A program made the translations under genes and the position numbers. The notes beneath the pieces were generated by a model. The model was not told the DNA's origin. It worked only from the letters and a program-made list of their open reading frames with translations, and ran no database searches. 60,858 nt of DNA from Paludibacteraceae bacterium (GTDB lineage: Bacteria; Bacteroidota; Bacteroidia; Bacteroidales; Paludibacteraceae): positions 1-60,858 of the forward strand of contig JAEERP010000015.1 in assembly GCA_016285885.1 (NCBI GenBank), in the 5' to 3' direction. Shown here piece by piece: positions 45,476 to 53,296 of this stretch (its first letter is position 1; each line of letters opens with the position of its first letter).

Positions 45476-45505
45476 AAAGGTGAGGCTTCGGTCTCACCTT
45501 TTTTG
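45476..45505 (+). terminator. Terminator after the InlB-repeat gene
   Basis: AAAGGTGAG, eight-base loop, CTCACCTTT, with further T residues. Confidence 0.85.
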
Positions 45506-45547
45506 TTATGAAATCATCCTTTTAATTTTAGGGAAAAACTTTTTTTG

Positions 45548-45555
45548 TACTTTTG
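45548..45555 (+). promoter_or_regulatory. -7 box upstream of the 45593 gene
   Basis: TACTTTTG, preceded by a T-run; no clear TTTG at the expected distance. Confidence 0.4.
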
Positions 45556-45592
45556 AAGTAAAATATAAAAGCAACAAGCATATTGATAAATC

Positions 45593-46483
45593 ATGAAGAA
45601 AAAAATATTCCTCTTGCTGCTCATGGTTGGGCAGTTCATGGCAGGTTCGGCGAAGGATGTTAAAGATATAATCGTCTTGAATAGCAGAGACACTGTCAAG
45701 GCGAAGATCCTTGAGGTAACACCGACGGAAGTCAAGTACAAGAAAATGAACTACTTGGATGGCCCCACCTTCGTCATCCACAAATCAGACATACGTACCA
45801 TCACCTATGGGAATGGAGATGTTGAATCCTTCGTACAAAAGGAAGAAAAGAACGTCGCCGTGGATAGTACCAGTAACAGCGCAACCGCAAGTGCCAATGT
45901 CAACACAACCGCAAGCGTCAGCGCAAGTGCCAGTGCCAATGACAGCGCAACCGCAACCGTTAGCGCAAGCACATTACCCCCTATCGATAGTGAGAAGAGC
46001 AATTCTGTCAAGGAAGAGCCGTCATACCCGATGCTAGACCGCATAAATGGGCAATACGTATTGGGAGACCTGACCATGGACAAGAAGGAGTATGGGAATT
46101 TCCTGTATGCTAATTGTCCTATCGCCTATGAGAAGTGGCAATCCGGCTCGAAACGGGTGAAAAGCGGATGGACATTGGCCATAACCGGTTTTACCTGCGA
46201 GATGATATCCACCATCTCATTCATCTCCTATGCGAAATCCGAGCGTTACCATGCAAGAGGAGGTTACTACACATACAACGACGGGGCATTGGCGCTAGGC
46301 ATCGCCACCTTGGTACCGGCAGTGCTGCTTGAGACGACCGCCATCCCGCTATTAGTTACAGGCTACGTCTCAAGGCGCAAGTCCATCGGTCTATACAACG
46401 AACAATGTGCGCCCAAAAACTCAGCGTTCGAACTTCGGCTGAACCTGAAGGGGAACGGTTTGGGCGTGTCATTGAACTTCTAA
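45593..46483 (+). CDS. Exported protein with low-complexity Ala/Ser/Asn/Thr region
   Basis: A 296-residue protein with a signal peptide (about 1 to 21). The first domain (about 22 to 85: DIIVLNSRDTVKAKILEV, VKYKKMNYLDGPTFVIHKSDI) is a small beta domain common at the start of Bacteroidota envelope proteins of unknown role. A repetitive stretch (about 90 to 125) alternates Ala with Ser, Thr and Asn; the DNA shows tandem agcgcaa/gccag words. The last part has two hydrophobic segments (about 190 to 208 and 225 to 250) and ends in an amphipathic strand-like segment (LRLNLKGNGLGVSLNF). The cellular role is unknown. Confidence 0.6.
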   Translation: MKKKIFLLLLMVGQFMAGSAKDVKDIIVLNSRDTVKAKILEVTPTEVKYKKMNYLDGPTFVIHKSDIRTITYGNGDVESFVQKEEKNVAVDSTSNSATASANVNTTASVSASASANDSATATVSASTLPPIDSEKSNSVKEEPSYPMLDRINGQYVLGDLTMDKKEYGNFLYANCPIAYEKWQSGSKRVKSGWTLAITGFTCEMISTISFISYAKSERYHARGGYYTYNDGALALGIATLVPAVLLETTAIPLLVTGYVSRRKSIGLYNEQCAPKNSAFELRLNLKGNGLGVSLNF

Positions 46484-46579
46484 CCAAGGACATGTGTTTT
46501 AGAATGATTGGAGATTATTAGGGGATTGCACCTCCCTAGTTTGTAATCACAGGCAAATAGAGACATCCACAAAAGCAAC

Positions 46580-46612
46580 GGAGGCTGGCTTATCAGGAAT
46601 AAGCCAGCCTCC
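46580..46612. terminator. Perfect 14-bp hairpin between convergent genes
   Basis: GGAGGCTGGCTTAT, loop CAGGA, ATAAGCCAGCCTCC. It lies between the 45593 gene and the lipoprotein gene and can serve both; the T-tracts are weak. Confidence 0.65.
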
Positions 46613-46635
46613 AAATATTTTACAAAGATCACAGA

Positions 46636-47082
46636 TCACTGTTTCTCATAATATGATATACACAATGTGGTTTTCGCCTCTTCGCTATCGATGTCCCCTC
46701 CCACTATAGTCCAGCGCATTTCAAGCATCTGTCCATTGTTTCCTAACGCAACCGCATATTGTTCCGTCATTTCATTACGCAACAGAGACAGCGTATCAGA
46801 ATCTAACACATACGTGCCACTCATACGGAAAGAAGGAGTATTGGCGTTATATTCCTCGTACGTTCCATCTTCCCGAAAAGAGAAGAACCATACATTCGAG
46901 GGCACATCCACCTCCCTGACGCCTCCATCGTATATATTTTCATGCTTCACATACTTCCACGTCCCGACGACAGATTTCGCCATATCATCCTTTGCCTCAT
47001 CGTTTTTCTCACATCCAGAGCATACAATCGCAAGCATAAACATCCCGAATAGACTTGCACATAAAAAATTTTTCCCGTTCAT
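46636..47082 (-). CDS. Lipoprotein, lipocalin-like
   Basis: A 148-residue protein from the ATG at 47082. The signal sequence ends in a lipobox-like VCSGC, so it is probably lipid-anchored. The mature part (VVGTWKYVKHE, FREDGTYEEY, MSGTYVLDSDTLSL) has the strand order of small lipocalin-like Bacteroidota proteins. Ligand and role are unknown. A start eight codons upstream at 47106 is possible but would push the signal helix inward. Confidence 0.65.
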   Translation of the reverse strand: MNGKNFLCASLFGMFMLAIVCSGCEKNDEAKDDMAKSVVGTWKYVKHENIYDGGVREVDVPSNVWFFSFREDGTYEEYNANTPSFRMSGTYVLDSDTLSLLRNEMTEQYAVALGNNGQMLEMRWTIVGGDIDSEEAKTTLCISYYEKQ

Positions 47083-47235
47083 ACTGTTAGTTTTTTTATT
47101 AGACAATAAGCAACCGTTCCAATCACCTGATTATCAAACATAAGAAAGAAATGTTATTTTTACAACATTATCAATCAAAAAATACACAAACAGCACAATC
47201 GTGTCGGTTGTCGTGCCATGGTTCATCGGTCGACA

Positions 47236-47271
47236 CAAACAAAACAGGGGCACCTTATTGTGGCGCCCCTG
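47236..47271 (-). terminator. Terminator after the LRR protein gene
   Basis: On the minus strand CAGGGGCGCC and GGTGCCCCTG pair with one mismatch around a seven-base loop, followed by TTTTGTTTG. Confidence 0.7.
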
Positions 47272-47299
47272 CTAAATCATCTTTCAACAATCACATGCC

Positions 47300-49744
47300 T
47301 CACAATTCCACCTTCACACTTTCCGTAGCAGTTTTAATAACATACACTCCTTCGGAAGGCATGGTGAAGTTTAATGTTTCGCTCGCCGAAGCCTGCGCAG
47401 TGCGCAACAACTGCCCACTAAGGTTGTAGACCTCGACAAGTCCTTCAACTCCACGGACGCAGATGGTGAGGTCTTCAGTCCAAGTGAAGAGCTCTTCGGA
47501 CATCACATTCTTCCCGCCCTGAGTTTCGTTCGAGAAGATCACCCTCCAACCCTCAGGTATTCTGCTTACTCCATACTCTTTAGGCAATTCCTTCGGGCAA
47601 ATGAAGGTGCCCGTTGGAGCGACGCCCTCGACCCAAGTATCCGTAGCTGTTCCATACTCATCCTCCGACCACCCAGAGAAGTTCACCTTGATTTGAGAGA
47701 GGTTAGCGCAATCCTTGAACATATAGTGGTAACAACCCCGAGCATATCCAGTAGCAGGGAGATCTGGGGCCTGCGTCAAGCCTGTACAATCGATGAACAT
47801 TCCGAAGTAACATTCTTCCGCCAAGGAATCGGCCGAGAGCTTTGGAGCCTGCGCCATGCCCGTACAGCCAGCGAACATACCCGCATAGCATCTCTCATCC
47901 AACACTGTAGCAGGGAGCGCAGGAGCGTTCTTCAGATTGGTGCAACCGGCGAACATCTTGCAATAACATCCTCTGCCCAGCGTAGTGGCAGGGAGTTCCG
48001 GGGCTTGCGTCAGGCTGGTACAATCCTTAAACAACCGTGCGAAACAGTATTCGGATTGCTCTGGGATTTTCTTGCCCATACCCATATTGTCTATCAGGCT
48101 CATCACACTTCCGCTTGCGGCGATGGAACCGGTCATGACGAAGTTTGAACAGATTAATGGACCCAAATCGAGCTCCTCCAACGCAGTACCGGTTGGAATG
48201 ATATCCTCGCCAGTTATTTGAGGTTCATATTCCGAAAGCCCCCTCGAATTATATCCTCTCAGCAATGCTTTATCACCCTTCTTAGCCAAGACGACAAATT
48301 CACCCACTTTGAGCGTATCCCATGAGGCTCCATTATCCAACGAGTAAGTATAATACGCGTTCAGGTACGGTAAAAGATAATCTTCATATCCAAAGGAGAG
48401 TGCAAAAGAAGAGCTATCCGCCTCAGCCGTAAAGGTGAGGTAGTTGATGGTGTCACCCTCCTGCCTATCGATAAATTGCACATTCCACCCATACGGGATC
48501 GCACTCGGACCAAACTCATACTGCTCGAGCAATGCTCTAGGGCATGTGAAGGTACCAGTTTCAGAAACATCCAAAAGCCAATTGAAAGCCGAGTCTTGCC
48601 AATCCGAGAAGTGAACCGTGGCCTCGGAGATATTTGCGCATCCAGAGAACATTTGATAACAGCAACCATTTGTCAAAGAGGTGGCAGAGATCTCAGGAAA
48701 GCTTGTCAGACCAGTACAGCCCTCGAACATACCCTTATAACAATCTCTAACCAACGTGAGGGCTGGAAGAGCAGGGGCTTGCGTCAAGCCGATGCAATCT
48801 CGGAACATGTTAGCGTAGCATCCCACATTCATTCTGGTGGCAGGAAGTTCTGGGGCTTGCGTCAGGCTTGTACAACCTTGGAACATTCCAGTGTAGCACT
48901 CATTGTCCAATTCGGTGGAAGGAAGAGCCGGAGCCTGCGTCAGGCTTGTACAGCCTTGGAACATTCCAGCGTAGCATTCAATCTCCATTCCAGTGGAGGG
49001 AAGAGCCGGAGCCTGCGTCAGACCAGAGCACCCATGGAACATTTCCAAGTAACAACCCACAGCCAATTTGATCTTAGGGAAATCAGGAACTTGTGTCAAT
49101 CCTTTGCAATCTTGGAACATGCCCATGTAACATTTCTCAGCCAGCGTGGTGGCGGAAAGAGTAGGAATCTGCGTCAGACCAGCGCAGCCATTGAACATGT
49201 GCAAGTAACAATATTCAGCCAATGTGGTGGCGGGCAATTCAGGAGCCTGTCTCAGATTGGGGCAATAAGCGAACATGCTCGAATAGCAATATTCAGACAA
49301 CGAAGTGGCAGGCAATTCAGGAGCCTGCGTCAAACCCTCACTAAGGATAAACAAATTCGTGAAACAATATGAAGCGGTTTCCGGAATCGTCTTGCTTTCC
49401 CCAGTATTATCCAGCAAACTCATCACACTTCCACTTGCGGCGATAGGACTGTAAATCTCGAATCTAGTGATTTCAAAATTACTACGGGAGAAGCCGTCCG
49501 GGTTATTCCCTCTCAACAGGACCTTGTCGTTCTTCTTCTTCAGAACGATCGTGTCCATTGCATGAAGAACACTCCATGTCTCACCACCGTCCATGGAATA
49601 GCGGACGTCAGGATTATTGCCTCCATCGTTTTTCATCAGAAACAAGGCACTATCAACCTCCGCCGTGAAGGTGAGGTAATTGGCCGCTTGAGCAGAGCAA
49701 CAAATGGCCAATAGCATAATCAACAACGTAAATTTCTTTACCAT
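47300..49744 (-). CDS. Secreted BspA-like leucine-rich protein with T9SS tail
   Basis: A 814-residue protein, signal peptide at the N-terminus. It contains runs of a 23 to 24-residue repeat of the type CYxxMFxGCTxLTQAPELPAT, about ten copies in a first block and about five in a second. Each block is introduced by a similar beta domain (NYLTFTAE, YSMDGGETW / YSLDNGASW), so the whole module is duplicated. Such BspA-type repeats mediate binding to host or bacterial surfaces. The C-terminal part (VEVYNLSGQLLRTAQ, EGVYVIKTATESVKVEL) is a T9SS type A sorting domain. ATG 49744 is preferred to GTG 49750. Confidence 0.8.
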   Translation of the reverse strand: MVKKFTLLIMLLAICCSAQAANYLTFTAEVDSALFLMKNDGGNNPDVRYSMDGGETWSVLHAMDTIVLKKKNDKVLLRGNNPDGFSRSNFEITRFEIYSPIAASGSVMSLLDNTGESKTIPETASYCFTNLFILSEGLTQAPELPATSLSEYCYSSMFAYCPNLRQAPELPATTLAEYCYLHMFNGCAGLTQIPTLSATTLAEKCYMGMFQDCKGLTQVPDFPKIKLAVGCYLEMFHGCSGLTQAPALPSTGMEIECYAGMFQGCTSLTQAPALPSTELDNECYTGMFQGCTSLTQAPELPATRMNVGCYANMFRDCIGLTQAPALPALTLVRDCYKGMFEGCTGLTSFPEISATSLTNGCCYQMFSGCANISEATVHFSDWQDSAFNWLLDVSETGTFTCPRALLEQYEFGPSAIPYGWNVQFIDRQEGDTINYLTFTAEADSSSFALSFGYEDYLLPYLNAYYTYSLDNGASWDTLKVGEFVVLAKKGDKALLRGYNSRGLSEYEPQITGEDIIPTGTALEELDLGPLICSNFVMTGSIAASGSVMSLIDNMGMGKKIPEQSEYCFARLFKDCTSLTQAPELPATTLGRGCYCKMFAGCTNLKNAPALPATVLDERCYAGMFAGCTGMAQAPKLSADSLAEECYFGMFIDCTGLTQAPDLPATGYARGCYHYMFKDCANLSQIKVNFSGWSEDEYGTATDTWVEGVAPTGTFICPKELPKEYGVSRIPEGWRVIFSNETQGGKNVMSEELFTWTEDLTICVRGVEGLVEVYNLSGQLLRTAQASASETLNFTMPSEGVYVIKTATESVKVEL

Positions 49745-49839
49745 AAGCACTACATTTTTATTTAATTATTACCCTAAAACGTATTTAGAAACTATCTCAA
49801 TCAAATCAAACAAAAAAATATCTGTTATTATCCACTCCA

Positions 49840-49871
49840 CAAATATAACATTCCTATTTTACATTGTGCAA
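49840..49871 (-). promoter_or_regulatory. Bacteroidota-type promoter of the LRR protein
   Basis: Minus strand TTG (49869-49871), 21 bases, TATATTTG (49840-49847). The leader is about 90 bases. Confidence 0.55.
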
Positions 49872-49982
49872 TTTTTTAATAATTAAATAGACATATAAAC
49901 ATCATCATGAAGAAATAATCCACACGAGAAAGCGTCGCATAAAAGGCAATCAGAGACCAGGAGACCCTTTCAAGCAAACTAT

Positions 49983-50681
49983 TCACCAAAAGAACACCCC
50001 ACCCCCATCATAGAGATAATCGTCGGAGAGTGAGACAGGTTCCAGACCAGCATCCTCCACAAAACGGAGAAGTGCAGGGCCATCCCTGTGCCTCAACGGA
50101 TTGCCCAAGAAGAATAGTCTATCGCCCCAACATCCGCACGTTCCGCCTAAGAAGCCGTAGCGATGCACAGGGATCCGTATCTCCTCGGGGGAGAAGAGGA
50201 AGGAAGAGAACCCCTCCCGTAACAGCACCTGATGGATGCCTGCGTCGGAAGTGATGAAAGACTGCTCGGAAAGGGGGAACATCGAGCAACGGGTGTACGA
50301 TTGCGGAAGTCCAACGAAGCGTTTTCCACAGTTCAAGGCGAGCAAGGCCTCGTCCGTGTAGCCTTTCCGGTGGAAGAGGCAGGTGTCGGTCGACACACAA
50401 TTGTACAGGCTGGAATCCCGCAGGGACTCCCCCACAGGCGATCCTCCCCAACGGAAGGGCACGGATAGGGAAGCGAGTTTCTCCGCCAACGCCTGGGGCG
50501 CATTCGGTGCCAGAAGTGTGGTGGTGGAATCTTGGTAGAGAAAGACATCGGGGTGGCAGGAGACCGATTCATAGGTGATGCCTTGCGTGCGGAAGAGAAA
50601 GAGTTCCTCCGCATACTCGCCCAAGCGGGACAAGAGGTGTGCGTCACACCGCACGTCAACAAGAGCCAACCTGCACTTCAT
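49983..50681 (-). CDS. DUF6873-like protein
   Basis: A 232-residue soluble protein, last of a three-gene run. Motifs CHPDVFLYQ, FVGLPQSYTRCSMFPLSEQ, FITSDAGIHQVL, YGFLGGTCGCWGDRLFFLGN and LEPVSLSDDYLYDGGGVFF match my recollection of the DUF6873 family, for which no activity is established. The two-fold pattern of Gly-rich motifs and the clustered Cys/His/Asp suggest an enzyme. The start at 50681 (GGA upstream) overlaps the radical SAM gene by 26 bases; a longer start at 50699 is possible. Coupled translation with the radical SAM gene suggests a functional link. Confidence 0.6.
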   Translation of the reverse strand: MKCRLALVDVRCDAHLLSRLGEYAEELFLFRTQGITYESVSCHPDVFLYQDSTTTLLAPNAPQALAEKLASLSVPFRWGGSPVGESLRDSSLYNCVSTDTCLFHRKGYTDEALLALNCGKRFVGLPQSYTRCSMFPLSEQSFITSDAGIHQVLLREGFSSFLFSPEEIRIPVHRYGFLGGTCGCWGDRLFFLGNPLRHRDGPALLRFVEDAGLEPVSLSDDYLYDGGGVFFW

Positions 50682-51657
50682 ACTTTCCGAGATGATCATC
50701 CGTGAGCAACTTCACACGCAAATCCTTCTGTTCGAAGAAACGTTTGTTTTTCCCGGCATATCCCCACACAAAATTCACTTGCGAGGGATGCACCTTCAGT
50801 ATCATATCCTGATGGTTATAACCATTCAGTTTTTCGGCTAATATATCCGCCCATATCTCCGTCATCATCAACTCCTTGAACGACCTATGGTAAGGCCCCG
50901 CCAGCAGGGAACGTTCGGGGGTCAGTTCCTCGGAAGCGTGGAGCCCCACACGCAGGACATTCACGCCAGCCGCCTCGAAGCGCAGGTAGAAATCCTTCGC
51001 CCAAGAGAGTGCGGTCGGCAAATCCAACGGCACATAGTGGCCCGACTCGTAGCGCTTGGCCAACTGAGTACCCTTGATGACTAACGTCGGGTAGATGCGG
51101 GTATTATCCGCACCAAGCGAGATGATATCCTCCACCGTCTGGCGGGAACGTTCGTAGGTGTCGTGCGGCAAGCCGATCATCATCTGCAGACCGAGATGGA
51201 ACCCATTCTCCAAGATCCTTTCGGAAGCCCTGCGGATCGCATCCGCCTTATGTCCCCTGCCAGAAGCCAAGAGGACATCGTCGTTGGTAGACTGCGCGCC
51301 CAGTTCGATGGTGGTCACGCCATAGCGCTTCAGCAGGTCCAGCACACCGTCATTGATGTAGTCTGGGCGAGTAGAGAGGCGGATGCCGCAGATCCTGCCC
51401 TCCCGCAGATAGCGGTGCGCCTCGGCGAGGTAGTGTTCCTGCAGGTCAAGAGGAATGCCCGTGAAGGAGCCTCCGAAGAAAGCCACCTCCACCTCCCGTC
51501 CGTCGTTCATCGTCGAAAGGTATGTATCAATGATTGCGGGGATCTCCTCCGGTGTCGGAACACTCATCTGTCCGCTGATCTTCGCCTGGTTGCAGAAGAC
51601 GCACTGGTGCGGGCAAGCCAATTCAGGGATGAATATGGGTATGTTCGAGTGTTTCAT
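50656..51657 (-). CDS. Radical SAM protein, Elp3-like
   Basis: A 333-residue radical SAM enzyme. The [4Fe-4S] cluster is held by CPHQCVFC (Cys 15, 19, 22), followed by the GGSFTG motif (about 60 to 66). The body has GADNTRIYPTLVIKGTQL and VLRVGLHAS, as in the Elp3/MiaB-type oxygen-independent HemN-like subgroup. No acetyltransferase domain follows, so it is a stand-alone radical SAM domain and not full Elp3. The substrate is unknown. It starts 18 bases after the propeller protein and overlaps the DUF6873-like gene. Confidence 0.85.
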   Translation of the reverse strand: MKHSNIPIFIPELACPHQCVFCNQAKISGQMSVPTPEEIPAIIDTYLSTMNDGREVEVAFFGGSFTGIPLDLQEHYLAEAHRYLREGRICGIRLSTRPDYINDGVLDLLKRYGVTTIELGAQSTNDDVLLASGRGHKADAIRRASERILENGFHLGLQMMIGLPHDTYERSRQTVEDIISLGADNTRIYPTLVIKGTQLAKRYESGHYVPLDLPTALSWAKDFYLRFEAAGVNVLRVGLHASEELTPERSLLAGPYHRSFKELMMTEIWADILAEKLNGYNHQDMILKVHPSQVNFVWGYAGKNKRFFEQKDLRVKLLTDDHLGKYEVQVGSC

Positions 51658-51675
51658 GCCACAAGGAGGAAGAGA

Positions 51676-53109
51676 TCATTTCTTTTTCTTAGACTTACCC
51701 TTTCCAGTTGATTTCACGATATCGCTCAGTTTGATCTCCGTATAGGCGCCATCGATAAGGGCGCAAAGGTTGCCACCACGCAGGGTAGCCTCTGTGATGT
51801 TCTTCGTCTCGGCGATAAGGTCACCCGTCTGGTTGGAGACAAAGACGGAAGAGCCCTTCTTCGTGTAGATGGAGAACTGTTCCGTCGCGAACACCTTCGC
51901 CCAGATGTTATTCATGTCGTAACGGTTCACCGTAGAGAAAGTATTCTTATTCACGGCGAACAATTCATCGTCCCTTAACACATAGATGCAAGCCGTGTCC
52001 ACTATCGGTTTATACGCCCCGAACTCACCCTCATAGAGCGAAGAGGCATCCAAGAAGACGCTCAGGTTGAGTTTACCTCCACCGGCAGGCTTCACGATGA
52101 TATCCTGCTCCACCCAACAACTATCCTTGTAGATTCGAGCGAAACGGTCCTTCGTCAAGGCATAGACTCTGTCCCCCTGTTCCAATGTGGCGATGAAATC
52201 CATGCCGCGCGCCTCACCGTTATGGACGATATGGCCATCCTCCTTATCCACCACGACGAAGTACGGTTCCACCGTGCCCCAACTGCTATGGACACCCTTG
52301 TTCATGTAAAAGAGCGTGGTATCATCATGGGCGAAAAGCAACGCGTCACCGTTCGTGTTGGTGGAGAGTTGGGACTTCCACACGAGCTTACCGGTAGGCT
52401 TTTCTATCTTGTAGACAAAATTCGCAGCGGCGTAATAGATGAAGTCGCCTTCCGCCACGTATTGTGACATATAGTCGGAACCATCCTCTCCCTGACCCTT
52501 GATGAAGGAGGCCATCAGGTTGCTTGCGGCACCGAAGACACTCTCCATACCCGTGACCACCGTATTCTGCTTAGAGGCGTTCTTGATGCGCTGTTTCTTA
52601 TCCACCTCGTACTCCCAGCCTTGTCCGTCCGACAAATCTATATGCCTCAGGGTAGTCGTCACAGCGAGCAAGGAAGCGTTTCCCTCCATGAAGTATTCGC
52701 TGAAGCGCACACCGTCCCGCAATGGACGGCTCCAGAGGAGGTTACCCTTCCAGCGGTCCAAGCAGACGATATCCGAGCCAAAAGTGATGATTTTATCTCC
52801 GAAGAAGTGGACAGGGTCACCCTTCTTGACATCATAGCTCCACAAGATAGAATCCTGAGAGAAGGAGTAGTCCATCAAACCGTTGCGGGTCCGCATCAGC
52901 AGTGTGCCGGAGGCGGCGTCATAGCGTGAGAACACAATCTTTTCAGAGCCCAAGGAATACTGTTTGCCCTTCAATGGGGCGTCATTTTGGCTAAACGTAC
53001 CCACCTTCCCCGTCTTCACACTCATCCAGAGCACATCACCGTAATTGTCCGCCGCGGAAAGCGAAGAGGCAAGCGCAAAAGCCATCAGTGTAGTCAATAA
53101 TCTTCCCAT
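51676..53109 (-). CDS. Secreted PQQ-like beta-propeller protein
   Basis: A 477-residue protein with a signal peptide (MGRLLTTLMAFALASSLSAA). It consists of beta-propeller blades of the PQQ-binding type, e.g. LDRWKGNLLWSRPL, EKPTGKLVWKSQL and FYMNKGVHSSWGTVEPY, and ends with a basic tail (GKGKSKKKK). There are no residues that show enzyme activity; propellers of this kind often act as scaffolds. ATG 53109 is preferred to an upstream in-frame codon at 53118. First gene of a run with the radical SAM and DUF6873-like genes. Confidence 0.7.
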   Translation of the reverse strand: MGRLLTTLMAFALASSLSAADNYGDVLWMSVKTGKVGTFSQNDAPLKGKQYSLGSEKIVFSRYDAASGTLLMRTRNGLMDYSFSQDSILWSYDVKKGDPVHFFGDKIITFGSDIVCLDRWKGNLLWSRPLRDGVRFSEYFMEGNASLLAVTTTLRHIDLSDGQGWEYEVDKKQRIKNASKQNTVVTGMESVFGAASNLMASFIKGQGEDGSDYMSQYVAEGDFIYYAAANFVYKIEKPTGKLVWKSQLSTNTNGDALLFAHDDTTLFYMNKGVHSSWGTVEPYFVVVDKEDGHIVHNGEARGMDFIATLEQGDRVYALTKDRFARIYKDSCWVEQDIIVKPAGGGKLNLSVFLDASSLYEGEFGAYKPIVDTACIYVLRDDELFAVNKNTFSTVNRYDMNNIWAKVFATEQFSIYTKKGSSVFVSNQTGDLIAETKNITEATLRGGNLCALIDGAYTEIKLSDIVKSTGKGKSKKKK

Positions 53110-53203
53110 TACAATCAAAATTTACATCATATCTGTAAATATACGAAAAAAAACAAAAGAGCAAATATAGATACGCGAATTTTAGGGGGTAACCGACAAA
53201 ACA

Positions 53204-53268
53204 CGTAGGGGCGAAAAATTTTTCGCCCCTACGAAAAATTTTCGCCCCCCCCGAAAAAAATTCGACCC
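53204..53268. repeat. REP-like palindrome cluster (GTAGGGGCG type)
   Basis: A perfect 30-bp palindrome (53204-53233: CGTAGGGGCGAAAAA and its complement) is followed by two decayed half-copies (CGAAAAATTTTCGCCCC and CGAAAAAAATTCGACCCC). It lies in the gap between the propeller operon and the SGNH gene. Same plan as the palindrome at 11663. Confidence 0.75.
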
Positions 53269-53296
53269 CACAATATCATTCGCGCCGTTGGCAGGA

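Noticed and set aside
45850-45975. Tandem gcaa/gcca/agcg words resembling a short repeat array
   Set aside because: They encode the Ala/Ser low-complexity stretch of the 45593 protein and have no constant repeat-spacer pattern, so this is not CRISPR.
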